Part shown: positions 17,460 to 26,456 of the stretch, piece after piece
Position numbering within the stretch: position 1 is the first letter of the stretch
How the letters are laid out: each line of letters starts with the position of its first letter
Position numbers and translations under genes: made by a program
Assembly (NCBI GenBank): GCA_018365895.1
Contig: JAGZJD010000003.1
Span: 1 to 64,000 of the forward strand
Length of the DNA stretch: 64,000 nt
Source: Lachnospiraceae bacterium
Lineage (GTDB): Bacteria; Bacillota_A; Clostridia; Lachnospirales; Lachnospiraceae
Direction of reading: 5' to 3'
Notes under the pieces: model-generated
Seen by the model: the letters and a program-made list of their open reading frames with translations, nothing else
What the model was told of the DNA's origin: nothing
The model's database searches: none

Positions 17460-19139
17460 TTATTCATTTGCAGGAAGTTCTGTCATAGATTCATGATAAT
17501 GAATACGCTGGTATTCACTAGGGGTAATTCCAACAGATTTCTTGAAGACAAGGGAGAAATACTGTGGACTGTCAAAACCGATTGCTGCGGCAATTGCCTG
17601 CATGGAATCGCTGCTTGTAGAGAGCAGATACTTGGCTTTTGCAATCCGCTCCTGGTAAATATACTCTGAAAGTTTTACACCGGTACTTTGTTTAAATAAT
17701 CTGGAAATATATGTTTCATTATAGTTTACAATAGCGGATAAAGATGAAAGAGAAATGGATTCGGAAAGATGTTCCTTAATATAGTCTTTAATCTTTCGAA
17801 TGACAGTTTCGCTTTTATCGCTTGCATTTGCAGAAAGAAGATCGAACATATGTTTTGAAAATTCTTTGAGATAGCGAAAGGCTTCATCCCATGTTGTAAA
17901 TTCGGCAAGATGATAGAGCGGATATACGGCAATCCGGGCTGCCAGTTTTTCCTGCAGGTGATATAGACTGATATGTGAGATCAGCGCTGTGGAAATGCAT
18001 AGATAAATGTGTATTGCATCGAGAGAATGCATACTTTTCAGGGTGCAGCATTCTTTGGCAAGCTGGTCAAGTGCTTTATAGTATTCTGCAGGAGTGTTCT
18101 GGTATAAGGAGAAAGAAAGCGCCTGCAGCTGGCGTTCTGTTTGTCCTTTTGCATCCGGAGAAGTTTTTGGAAGAAGATTAGAGGCTTCTTTTTTTGTGTA
18201 TACTGTGACCGAAGAAGAAGGCCAGTTGGTTTTCAGGTTTTGGATTTCCGGATGCTGGATCAGCTGATAATAGGTATTAGACACTTGATTCCATTTTACA
18301 GCATCCGGATAGAGAACAAGATTTAGGTTCCAGTGAAGTACAGTTACGCTGTAATTCATAAGGTCTTCTGCAAAGCCTTTTAAAAATGCCAGTTCACTTT
18401 GAACGGCATTACGGAAATCATCATTAGGCTGAAAGAAAAGAAGCATACGGCCATGTTTCAAATTCAGCACAGAAGAGCAGAAAGAACCATTTAACAACTT
18501 TTCGATCGGGCCAAGATACGCCAGGATCAGAGAAGAGAGATTGGACGGATATTCGTCAATTGTTCGAAGATGAACAGACATATATCCCATATAGACCGGC
18601 TTGGAAAGATCAAGTTGGAAATCTGATCCGGTCAGCTGGAGTTCGTTTTTCATGTGAGTCAGATCGTGGTCGGATACAAGCTCCATCAGGATGTTTTGCT
18701 GGAGCAGATGTGTCAGCAGCCGGTCTTTGTTCCTGGCGTCATTAATCAGGACGGCGGTCTGTGATTCCTGGTTGATGAGATCGATATGTTTTTGAATCTC
18801 AGTGAGGATCGTCTCGTCTGATTCTGTTTTTAGAAGGTAAGAGGTCGAGGTAAAATGGTTTGCCTGATATACATATTCAAAATTATCATAGGCGGTCAGG
18901 AAAATAATATGACAGCGCGGCCAGCTGGATTTTACCTTTTTTGCCAGTTCAAGACCGGTGCATCCAGGCATGTGAATATCCAGTAAAATGAGATCGATTT
19001 TGGTTGCAGAAAGTACATTCAGAGCCTCAGGTGCAGAGTAAGCTTTCTCAATATAAACTTCCTCTTTGATATTTTCTTCTACAAGAGATAATAAGTAATT
19101 TACAATATAGCGTTCGTCATCAACAATGAGTATATTCAT
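17460..19139 (-). CDS. AraC-type response regulator (YesN-like)
   Basis: 559 residues. It has an N-terminal receiver domain (MNILIVDDERY, phospho-acceptor Asp54 in LLDIHMPG), a long divergent middle region, and a C-terminal AraC pair of helix-turn-helix motifs at about 455-555 (SLSSLSAIVNYNETYISRLF, then MQAIAAAIGFDSPQYFS). It is the DNA-binding partner of the YesM-like kinase encoded 28 bp upstream. Together they probably activate the divergent ABC importer and GH110 genes in response to an extracellular glycan. Confidence 0.92.
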   Translation of the reverse strand: MNILIVDDERYIVNYLLSLVEENIKEEVYIEKAYSAPEALNVLSATKIDLILLDIHMPGCTGLELAKKVKSSWPRCHIIFLTAYDNFEYVYQANHFTSTSYLLKTESDETILTEIQKHIDLINQESQTAVLINDARNKDRLLTHLLQQNILMELVSDHDLTHMKNELQLTGSDFQLDLSKPVYMGYMSVHLRTIDEYPSNLSSLILAYLGPIEKLLNGSFCSSVLNLKHGRMLLFFQPNDDFRNAVQSELAFLKGFAEDLMNYSVTVLHWNLNLVLYPDAVKWNQVSNTYYQLIQHPEIQNLKTNWPSSSVTVYTKKEASNLLPKTSPDAKGQTERQLQALSFSLYQNTPAEYYKALDQLAKECCTLKSMHSLDAIHIYLCISTALISHISLYHLQEKLAARIAVYPLYHLAEFTTWDEAFRYLKEFSKHMFDLLSANASDKSETVIRKIKDYIKEHLSESISLSSLSAIVNYNETYISRLFKQSTGVKLSEYIYQERIAKAKYLLSTSSDSMQAIAAAIGFDSPQYFSLVFKKSVGITPSEYQRIHYHESMTELPANE

Positions 19140-19167
19140 GTCACTTCTCCTTTAAAGATGATGTAAT

Positions 19168-20820
19168 TTATATGTTTGTCCGCAATGTGATTTCTACACA
19201 GAGTCCTCCAAGATCTGAACGGCGGACTTTGAGGGAATCTTTATAATTTGAGAAGATATTTAGTCTTCGCTGAATATTTAAAATACCGGACATCTCGATT
19301 CCTGAAGAGGAGATGGCTGTAGCTGTCAGAAAACTCATATGAATATATCCGTCCGCCAGTTTGTTCGTCAAACCATATTTGAAAGCATTTTCAAGAATCG
19401 GCTGAAGGATCAGTTTTGGTACCGGAATTTTATGAAATTGTTCCGGCAGTGGTTCCAGCTCAATACGAATACGTCCTTCAAAACGAAGCCCCTGAATATA
19501 TGAATAATTAGTTACATTTTCATATTCCTCCCGGAGTGTTACGTTATCCATGCTGTTTTTTGTAATATAGCGGAAGCAGGAGGCCAGAGCGCTTGCAACT
19601 TCCTGGGCAACATCCGGATCAAACCGGATCATTCGTTGAAGCATGAAGAAGCTGTTATAGAGAAAATGAGGATTGATCTGCGCCTGAAGCTGTTTCATTT
19701 CTGCTTTTTGTAAAAGAAGTTTCTGGTTATAATCTTTTTCAATCAACTGTTCCAGTTTTTCAGCCATATCATTAAACGCATTAAAAAGATAAGCGAAATC
19801 GTTGCTCTCGGCAGGTGAGATCCTTACATGAAAGTTCCCCTGCTCCACTTGATCAAAGGCTTCTGTCAGTTTAATGAGAGGGCGGTGAACCATGCGGTAA
19901 ATTCCGGCAAAAAAGATCAGACATGCAGTAATAATCAATACAAAAAGAGCAAACATCAGGAAGTAGCTGTATTGGATTGTAGGCATAAGCGCTGCAGTTG
20001 GAATTAAACGAATGTAGGTTCCTCCGGAATAGCTGGTAGTACTTGCAAAAGCAACATAAGGTGTACCATCCAAAGTGACTTCTTCGTATGTAGTATTTTC
20101 GGTAAATTCATGTCGGAATACAAAATTGCGTGTTTTCAATGTATTTGTATTCGGAATATTGGAAAGGGAAAATCCATTTTCCAATCGGAAAAAATATAGC
20201 TCTCCCGGAAAGGAGATGTTATCATCCATATATTTTTTTAATTCCTGCTGAGAAATAACCATACTAACTGCATAGGGGCGGGAAGAGGTTGGAGGTGCCA
20301 GAAATACAGACAGCTCATATTTCCCGGTTTCAGGGTTAATATAGTATTGGATCAGCCCTTGGTTAGAAGTCATACTGTGATAAAAATTATTTTCTTTTTC
20401 TGGAAGAGTCTGATAACTTCCAAGTTTATAGCCAGAAGAATTTAGTACAAGATTATGATCAAATAAATAGGCGTGTGTTGACTTCAATAGTGGATTTGTA
20501 GAAGCAATGTTGGAGAGCTGATCCCGGAGCAGATTGATCCACATAGATTTTTCGTATGGAGAAAATGAATTATACATTACGGATAGATCGCGGAGAACAT
20601 CCTGTTCCAAAATATTCAGGTTGGCAATGTAAATTTGTTTCAGATCTGTGTCAAGGTGCCCAATATAAGTGTCATTTGTTGTTTTAATTCCGTTTAACTG
20701 ATGTTCTTTTTGCTTTACATTCTGAGAATGAAGATACCATACACTAAAAGAAGTGAGAGGAATCAAGACAATAATAAATAATATGATAACTTTTTTTAAT
20801 AAGGAATTTGGATTTTTCAT
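19168..20820 (-). CDS. YesM-like sensor histidine kinase
   Basis: 550 residues from the chosen start. Order: first membrane helix (about 10-30), large extracytoplasmic sensor region, second membrane helix (about 290-310), HAMP linker, then the His_kinase domain with NPHFLYNSFFMLQRMI carrying the phospho-histidine, then the ATPase (ILQPILENAFKYG). I chose the ATG at 20820, because AGGAGA lies 6 nt upstream. An in-frame ATG 15 codons earlier has no ribosome site. It is cotranscribed with the yesN-like gene and divergent from the importer. Confidence 0.9.
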   Translation of the reverse strand: MKNPNSLLKKVIILFIIVLIPLTSFSVWYLHSQNVKQKEHQLNGIKTTNDTYIGHLDTDLKQIYIANLNILEQDVLRDLSVMYNSFSPYEKSMWINLLRDQLSNIASTNPLLKSTHAYLFDHNLVLNSSGYKLGSYQTLPEKENNFYHSMTSNQGLIQYYINPETGKYELSVFLAPPTSSRPYAVSMVISQQELKKYMDDNISFPGELYFFRLENGFSLSNIPNTNTLKTRNFVFRHEFTENTTYEEVTLDGTPYVAFASTTSYSGGTYIRLIPTAALMPTIQYSYFLMFALFVLIITACLIFFAGIYRMVHRPLIKLTEAFDQVEQGNFHVRISPAESNDFAYLFNAFNDMAEKLEQLIEKDYNQKLLLQKAEMKQLQAQINPHFLYNSFFMLQRMIRFDPDVAQEVASALASCFRYITKNSMDNVTLREEYENVTNYSYIQGLRFEGRIRIELEPLPEQFHKIPVPKLILQPILENAFKYGLTNKLADGYIHMSFLTATAISSSGIEMSGILNIQRRLNIFSNYKDSLKVRRSDLGGLCVEITLRTNI

Positions 20821-20855
20821 GTCTGTCTCCTGAGTTTTGTATAATCTACGAAAAA

Positions 20856-20884
20856 AGTATATCATGCCGGAAAATGTAACGCAA
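20856..20884 (-). promoter_or_regulatory. Promoter of the yesMN-like operon
   Basis: Minus strand: TTGCGT (20884-20879), a 17-nt spacer and TATACT (20861-20856). TGA before the -10 gives an extended -10. Confidence 0.6.
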
Positions 20885-20953
20885 AGTTCTTTAGTTATAA
20901 TATCTTGTGATACTTATAAAAAATTGACATGATTGTAAAAAGAAGATAAAAAA

Positions 20954-20985
20954 TTGAAAAAATGTAAAAATATTTGCTATATATT
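20954..20985 (+). promoter_or_regulatory. Promoter of the second ABC importer operon
   Basis: TTGAAA (20954-20959), an 18-nt spacer and TATATA (20978-20983) preceded by TGC, an extended -10. A TTGACA at 20924-20929 lacks a well-placed -10. Confidence 0.5.
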
Positions 20986-21052
20986 TGCTAAAAACTTTTT
21001 TAGAATAGGCATTAGAAAAAGAAAGACGACTCGTGGGAAAGGAGTAAAGTGT

Positions 21053-22699
21053 ATGAAAAAGAGAAAACAGGTGCTGGCATTTCTTCTGGCTGGCTGTATG
21101 GCATTCGGTATGACTGGCTGTATGACAAAAGGAGAAGATAAGAGCGCAAACAAAAAAGGCGAAACACAGAAAAAGGTAGAGGCTCCGGAAGGACCGCTTG
21201 ATAAATACAGTGAGACAGTGAAAATCTCTACTGTACTTCCGGAAAATGCAGGTATCCAGTGGCAGGAAGGCGACAGCTACGATGACAACCCGTGGTATCG
21301 TGCTTACAAAGAAAGACTGAATATTGAAGTAGAAAATGACTGGGTATCAAATGATTATTCAACAAAATTGAACTTGACAATCGCAGATGGAAATCTTCCG
21401 GATGTATTCTGTGTAAATGGACAGCAGCTTCAGCAGCTGATCGAAGCAGATCTGATCTGGGATATGACAGAGTCTTTTAACAAATATGCTTCTGATACAT
21501 TAAAAGGTTATATGGAATCAGAGAGTGATACATATGAGACAGGTAAAAAAGACGGAAAATTATACGGTATTCCACAGTTGACATATGGAATCATTGATCA
21601 GCCATATCAGGTGTGGGTTCGTCAGGACTGGGCAAATCAGGCAGGATTAAAAGACATCAAAACAGTAAAAGATATGGAAGAACTCGGAAAGAAATTCATA
21701 GCACAGGGAAGCAAATATGCTTTTACAGAAGATCAGAGTCTTGATTGTATGTTTGCAATGGCGCCGGCATGGGGAGCCCATCCAGGTATCTGGGTAGAAG
21801 GTGAAAGCGGGGATCTTGAATATGGATCTGTTCAGCCGCAGATGAAGGACGTTCTGACAACATATGCACAGTGGTATAAAGATGGACTTCTGAATACAGA
21901 ATTCACAACAACAGATATGGATAAAATGTTCCAGGGCTTCATCAATGGCGAAGTAGGAATCATGCCGTATGCACAGTGGGTTGGATATAATCCGGGACCG
22001 GACGTGATTTCAAACCTCGGAGCAGAAGCTGTTATGGATGCTTATGCAATTCCGTCAGCGAATGGTGAAGAAGTGAAATCAAGCATTAAATATTCTAACC
22101 TGGGATATATTGTAGTAAGCAAAAAATGCCAGAATCCAGAAGCAGCAGTAAAACTGTTAAACTTCTATTCATATATGATGGATGAAGCACAGGGCAAGGA
22201 AGATACAAAATTTATCGACAGTTTATTTAACAATGCGTATACAAATATTCCATATGCACTTCGTGTAATCAATCCGATGACAGACTACAATCAGTTTGAA
22301 AAAGTAACATCTTATCTGGAAAAATACCAGAATGGAGAAGAAGTAGACGCAGCAGAGCTTGGAAAAGATGCTGTTAAATATGAACACTGTGTACAGTGGC
22401 TGCAAGAACAGGCTCCGGAAGCAGTAGGAGACTGGTTACAGCAGGGAAGTCCAAAATCAGCATATCGTATTTCAAAAGAAGTGATCGACAATGAGCAGTA
22501 CATTAAAGATGCTTACTGGGGACAGCAGGTAGAGACACTTCTGAACTCAGGAAGTACATTGGACGATATCTTAAAAGAAGGATTTACAAAGATTATCGTA
22601 GGTGAAGAACCGATTGAATACTTTGATACACTCGTAGAAAACTGGAAATCTGCAGGTGGAGAAAAAGCTACAGAAGAAGTAAACGAATTATGTAAATAA
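21053..22699 (+). CDS. Extracellular solute-binding lipoprotein of the galactoside-linked importer
   Basis: 548 residues. MKKRKQVLAFLLAGCMAFGMTGC gives a lipoprotein signal with lipobox GMTGC; in writing, residues 1-17 are the signal core and Cys23 is the lipid site. The mature part is a large sugar-binding protein with many aromatic residues (NPWYRAYKERLNIEVENDW). ATG 21053 follows GGGAAAGGAG; longer in-frame extensions have no ribosome site and no signal peptide. It is the first gene of the operon regulated by YesMN. The linked GH110 enzyme suggests an alpha-galactosyl oligosaccharide ligand. Confidence 0.88.
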   Translation: MKKRKQVLAFLLAGCMAFGMTGCMTKGEDKSANKKGETQKKVEAPEGPLDKYSETVKISTVLPENAGIQWQEGDSYDDNPWYRAYKERLNIEVENDWVSNDYSTKLNLTIADGNLPDVFCVNGQQLQQLIEADLIWDMTESFNKYASDTLKGYMESESDTYETGKKDGKLYGIPQLTYGIIDQPYQVWVRQDWANQAGLKDIKTVKDMEELGKKFIAQGSKYAFTEDQSLDCMFAMAPAWGAHPGIWVEGESGDLEYGSVQPQMKDVLTTYAQWYKDGLLNTEFTTTDMDKMFQGFINGEVGIMPYAQWVGYNPGPDVISNLGAEAVMDAYAIPSANGEEVKSSIKYSNLGYIVVSKKCQNPEAAVKLLNFYSYMMDEAQGKEDTKFIDSLFNNAYTNIPYALRVINPMTDYNQFEKVTSYLEKYQNGEEVDAAELGKDAVKYEHCVQWLQEQAPEAVGDWLQQGSPKSAYRISKEVIDNEQYIKDAYWGQQVETLLNSGSTLDDILKEGFTKIIVGEEPIEYFDTLVENWKSAGGEKATEEVNELCK

Positions 22700-22705
22700 C
22701 ATGGA

Positions 22706-22760
22706 AAGAAAGGATGTCCCTAAATACTAAGGAGCAGCTTAGCGAGGGATATCCTTTCTT
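22706..22760 (+). promoter_or_regulatory. Intercistronic mRNA stem-loop
   Basis: AAGAAAGGATGTCCCT (22706-22721) pairs over 16 bp, with one G-U, with AGGGATATCCTTTCTT (22745-22760). No T-tract follows, so it is probably a 3'-stabilising or processing hairpin. It would raise binding-protein mRNA over permease mRNA. Confidence 0.7.
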
Positions 22761-22780
22761 GTTAAGAAGGAGACTATCAT

Positions 22781-23671
22781 ATGCGTTCAAAATTAAAAAA
22801 ACAATGGCAGTATCATCTCATGCTGGTTCCTGGAGTTATTCTTGTATTTATTTTCAGCTATATCCCACTGTATGGTTTGATCATTGCTTTCCAGAAATAT
22901 AATCCTGGTATGGGATTTTCCTCTCCATGGGTAGGATTTGATAACTTTAAGTATTTATTTAGCCAACCGGTATTTTTGCGTACAATCTGGAATACCTTTT
23001 ATATTGCGTTCTTTAAGCTGGTAGGCGGAATTGTTGTTCCGGTATTTTTCGCATTATTATTAAATGAAGTTATTTCAAATAAACTAAAACGTACTTTCCA
23101 GACATTAATTTATATTCCAAACTTCTTGTCATGGGTTATTATGGCAGGTGTTTTGATGGACTTGCTGGCAAAAGACGGAGCCTTTAATCAGATTCTCTCG
23201 GCAGTAGGGCTGCCGACGATTAATTTCCTCGGAAGCATTAAGGCATTCCCGTGGACGATGATCATCAGTGATATTTGGAAGGGATTTGGATTTGGAACAG
23301 TTGTATATCTTGCAGCATTGACAAGTATTGATCCGGGATTGTATGAATCTGCAATTCTCGATGGAGCTACAAGATGGCAGAGAATCCGTTACATCACAAT
23401 TCCGCTTCTGCTTCCAACGATTATCCTGATGACAGTGCTTGCGCTCGGAAGTGTTCTGAATGCAGGATTTGACCAGATTTTCAATATGTATTCCCCAATC
23501 GTATATGAGACAGGTGATATTATTGATACATATGTATACCGTCTTGGTATTCAGCAGGCACAATATTCTGTAGGTGCGGCAATTGGATTGTTTAAATCAG
23601 CAGTATCCTGTGTCATGGTCGTAACATCATATGTTCTTGCAGATAAACTTGCAGGATATCGGATTTTCTAG
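22781..23671 (+). CDS. ABC sugar transporter permease, LplB type
   Basis: 296 residues and six predicted membrane helices. The ATPase-docking loop is around residues 187-210 (YESAILDGATRWQRIRYITIP). It forms the importer with the permease encoded 13 bp downstream. ATG 22781 follows GAAGGAGACTATCAT. It lies after the intercistronic stem-loop. No ATPase is encoded in this operon, so a shared MsmK-like ATPase is expected. Confidence 0.9.
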   Translation: MRSKLKKQWQYHLMLVPGVILVFIFSYIPLYGLIIAFQKYNPGMGFSSPWVGFDNFKYLFSQPVFLRTIWNTFYIAFFKLVGGIVVPVFFALLLNEVISNKLKRTFQTLIYIPNFLSWVIMAGVLMDLLAKDGAFNQILSAVGLPTINFLGSIKAFPWTMIISDIWKGFGFGTVVYLAALTSIDPGLYESAILDGATRWQRIRYITIPLLLPTIILMTVLALGSVLNAGFDQIFNMYSPIVYETGDIIDTYVYRLGIQQAQYSVGAAIGLFKSAVSCVMVVTSYVLADKLAGYRIF

Positions 23672-23684
23672 AAAGGGGAAGAAC

Positions 23685-24578
23685 ATGCACGAGTATAAAA
23701 CAAAAGCAAATACAATTTTTAATGTAATCAATGTTACTTTCTTAATTCTCGTTTCACTGACATGTGTGCTTCCATTTGTTCATTTATTGGCAGTTTCATT
23801 CAGTGGAAGCGCTGCGGTAAATGCAGGCAAGGTTGGGTTACTGCCGGTTGATTTCACTGTGTCAGCTTATGCATATGCATTAAAAGGCGGGAAATTTTTA
23901 AGAGCATTGCTGATTTCTCTGGAAAGAGTTGTGCTTGGTGTCGGATTAAACCTTGTATTAATGGTAATTACAGCATACCCACTGTCAAAAACAAGTAAAA
24001 AAGTATCCGGAAGAAATATTTATATGGCATTTTTTGTGTTGACAATGTTAATCAGCGGTGGTATGATTCCGACTTACTTAGTTGTTACAAGACTGGGATT
24101 AAAGGATACAATCTGGTCATTGATTCTGCCAGGTGCACTTCCGGTTTACAATATGATTATCCTTATGAACTTTATGAGAGGAATTCCGGAAGAAATGGAA
24201 GAGGCAGCAGCGATTGACGGTGCAACGCCGTTCCAGATTCTTATCAAAGTGATTCTGCCGGTATTAAAACCGGCGCTGGCAACAGTCGGATTATTCTGTA
24301 TTGTTTCACATTGGAATGACTGGTTTAGTGGAATGATCTATATGAATAACCCGGATAACTATCCATTACAGACATATCTGCAGACGTTACTTCAGAATTT
24401 TGAGCAGATTCTTCAGCAGGAAGGTTCAGGAGATATTCAGCGTCTTCTTGTGCAGATGAATGCCAGAACAGGACGTGCAGCGCAGTTATTCCTCGGAGCG
24501 ATTCCGGTTATGCTGATCTATCCGTTCCTGCAGAAATATTTTACAAAGGGACTTGTACTTGGAAGTGTAAAAGGTTAG
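23685..24578 (+). CDS. ABC sugar transporter permease, YtcP type
   Basis: 297 residues. It has six predicted membrane helices, a docking loop (EEMEEAAAIDGATPFQILIK) and the family C-terminus LVLGSVKG. I chose ATG 23685 with GAAAGGGGAAG upstream; an in-frame extension to 23631 overlaps the previous permease gene. It is the second channel subunit of the importer. The GH110-like gene starts 30 bp after its stop. Confidence 0.9.
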   Translation: MHEYKTKANTIFNVINVTFLILVSLTCVLPFVHLLAVSFSGSAAVNAGKVGLLPVDFTVSAYAYALKGGKFLRALLISLERVVLGVGLNLVLMVITAYPLSKTSKKVSGRNIYMAFFVLTMLISGGMIPTYLVVTRLGLKDTIWSLILPGALPVYNMIILMNFMRGIPEEMEEAAAIDGATPFQILIKVILPVLKPALATVGLFCIVSHWNDWFSGMIYMNNPDNYPLQTYLQTLLQNFEQILQQEGSGDIQRLLVQMNARTGRAAQLFLGAIPVMLIYPFLQKYFTKGLVLGSVKG

Positions 24579-24608
24579 TGGAAGTTCCGGACAGGAGTAT
24601 TATTTAAA

Positions 24609-26297
24609 ATGAGACAGATTCAGGTAAAGGAATTTCAGATTCTCCCGGGAGATTTCCGGGAGAATACATTGAAGTTAAGAAAGCTTCTGGATGAATGCCG
24701 CGCCTGCGAAGAAGAGACAGAAATTCTCTTTGAGGAAGGTGTATATCACTTTTATCCGGATTATGCAGAAGAGAAGCTATTATATATTTCAAATCACGAT
24801 GAAGATACGATTAAGAAGATTGCCTTTGATTTGACAGGCTGCCGCAATTTGATATTGCGTGGAAATAAGACGGAATTTAGATTCCATACAGACATTCTTC
24901 CGTTCTACATTCATTCCTGTGAAAATGTTACTGTTGAAGGAATTACGATTGATTTTCAGCGGACAGGATATTCGGAGGCAGTCATTCGGGAATTAGAACC
25001 AAAGCGTATGGTAATGGAAATCAATAAAGAAGAATATCCGTACGAGATTCTTCACGGAAGGTTATTTTTCCGGGGAGAGAATTTTTTCTGTGAGATGACT
25101 CACGGATGTCTGGAAATGGATGCAGAGCGCATGGCTCCGGTGTACATGGGACATGACATTAGCTTTAATCGTCCGTATTCATGGTCTTACGGCGCGGTCT
25201 TTAAAGAACTTTCAGAAGGACTTGTGGAAGTTACGCTGATGGGCGACAGAGAATTTCTGAAAACTTCAAAAGTTGGAAATCATTTGATCCTGCGGCATCA
25301 CGCCCGGACACATCCGGCATTTTATGTGACATATAGTAAAAATACGGTGTTAAGAGATATTATGCTTTATCATTGTACCGGAATGGCTGTGATTGCACAA
25401 TTTGATGAAAATCTTACGATGGAACGGTTCGATATCAGGATTCATCCGGTAAAAAAACGTGTTTTCACTGTAACAGCAGATGGATTCCACTGTATTTACT
25501 GCAAGGGACAGATTTTGCTCAAAGACTGCTTCCTTGAAAACCAGTTGGATGATCCGGTAAATATTCACGGTATTTACGGACGTATCCATAAAGTTCTTAG
25601 CGATAGTGAAATTCTTGTAGAACTTGTGGAAGGAATGCAAAAAGGAGTACCGCTTGGAAAATCCGGTGAGACTTTTGGTGTGATTAACAATGAAACAATG
25701 CTGGATGTGTCAGCGGAAGTGCTTGCAGAACATAAAATGCTGAACCGTGATTATCAGTACATGAGATTTGCAAAACCGGTAAAAGGTTTGCAGGAAGGTT
25801 TTGTTGTGGAGAACAAAGATTATGCTCCGGATGTTCTTGTGGAAGGATGTACATTTCAGAATAACCGGGCAAGAGGATTGCTGCTTACAAGTGCAGGAGA
25901 AGTAATTGTGCGGGATAATACGTTCCGCTCGGCAGGGGCAGCGATTTTAATCGAGGGGGATTCAAATTACTGGTTTGAATCCGGTGCAACGAAATCAATT
26001 CTTCTTGAGAAAAACCGCTTTATTGATTGCGCCTATGTACCTGACTGGGGCGAGGCGCCGATCCAGGTGTCTCCAAGCGCTAAAAAATATGAGGATGGTG
26101 TGAGATATCATAAATATCTTGAGATCCGCAACAATGATTTCTATTGTTTTGATGATCGTCTTGTTTCAGCTCAGAACATTGAAGAAATCTGCATGTACGG
26201 AAACCGAATTCATAAAACAGACAGTTTTAAACCGATTCCGGGAGAAAAAATGAAATTGGAAGGCGTTCTCAGAGTCACAGACAAACCGCATAGATAG
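24609..26297 (+). CDS. GH110-like alpha-1,3-galactosidase (cytoplasmic beta-helix enzyme)
   Basis: 562 residues forming a right-handed parallel beta-helix. Motifs resembling GH110 alpha-1,3-galactosidases are ADGFH (Asp291) and ENQLDDPVNIHG (Asp314-Asp315), matching the spacing of the family's essential aspartates, plus FQNNRARGLLL and GAAILIEGDSNYWFESG in the C-terminal coils. GH110 enzymes remove terminal alpha-1,3-linked galactose, as in blood group B or linear alpha-Gal structures. There is no signal peptide, so it should act on imported oligosaccharides. It is the last gene of the YesMN-linked importer operon. I assign the family from remembered motifs; the exact glycan is inference. Confidence 0.75.
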   Translation: MRQIQVKEFQILPGDFRENTLKLRKLLDECRACEEETEILFEEGVYHFYPDYAEEKLLYISNHDEDTIKKIAFDLTGCRNLILRGNKTEFRFHTDILPFYIHSCENVTVEGITIDFQRTGYSEAVIRELEPKRMVMEINKEEYPYEILHGRLFFRGENFFCEMTHGCLEMDAERMAPVYMGHDISFNRPYSWSYGAVFKELSEGLVEVTLMGDREFLKTSKVGNHLILRHHARTHPAFYVTYSKNTVLRDIMLYHCTGMAVIAQFDENLTMERFDIRIHPVKKRVFTVTADGFHCIYCKGQILLKDCFLENQLDDPVNIHGIYGRIHKVLSDSEILVELVEGMQKGVPLGKSGETFGVINNETMLDVSAEVLAEHKMLNRDYQYMRFAKPVKGLQEGFVVENKDYAPDVLVEGCTFQNNRARGLLLTSAGEVIVRDNTFRSAGAAILIEGDSNYWFESGATKSILLEKNRFIDCAYVPDWGEAPIQVSPSAKKYEDGVRYHKYLEIRNNDFYCFDDRLVSAQNIEEICMYGNRIHKTDSFKPIPGEKMKLEGVLRVTDKPHR

Positions 26298-26350
26298 TAT
26301 AAAATAATAAAATTTTTAGATTTGTAACAAATATTTAATCCTGTGTTTTC

Positions 26351-26379
26351 TTGTATTATGAACTTCAATTTAGTATAAT
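26351..26379 (+). promoter_or_regulatory. Promoter of the citrate synthase gene
   Basis: TTGTAT (26351-26356), a 17-nt spacer and TATAAT (26374-26379). The leader to the start codon is about 70 nt. Confidence 0.75.
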
Positions 26380-26456
26380 AAAGTAACTTAGCAGCAGAGA
26401 AGTCAGAATTTTCTGATTTTAATGATTTACTTGATTAGAAGAAAGGGGAGAAGCAT

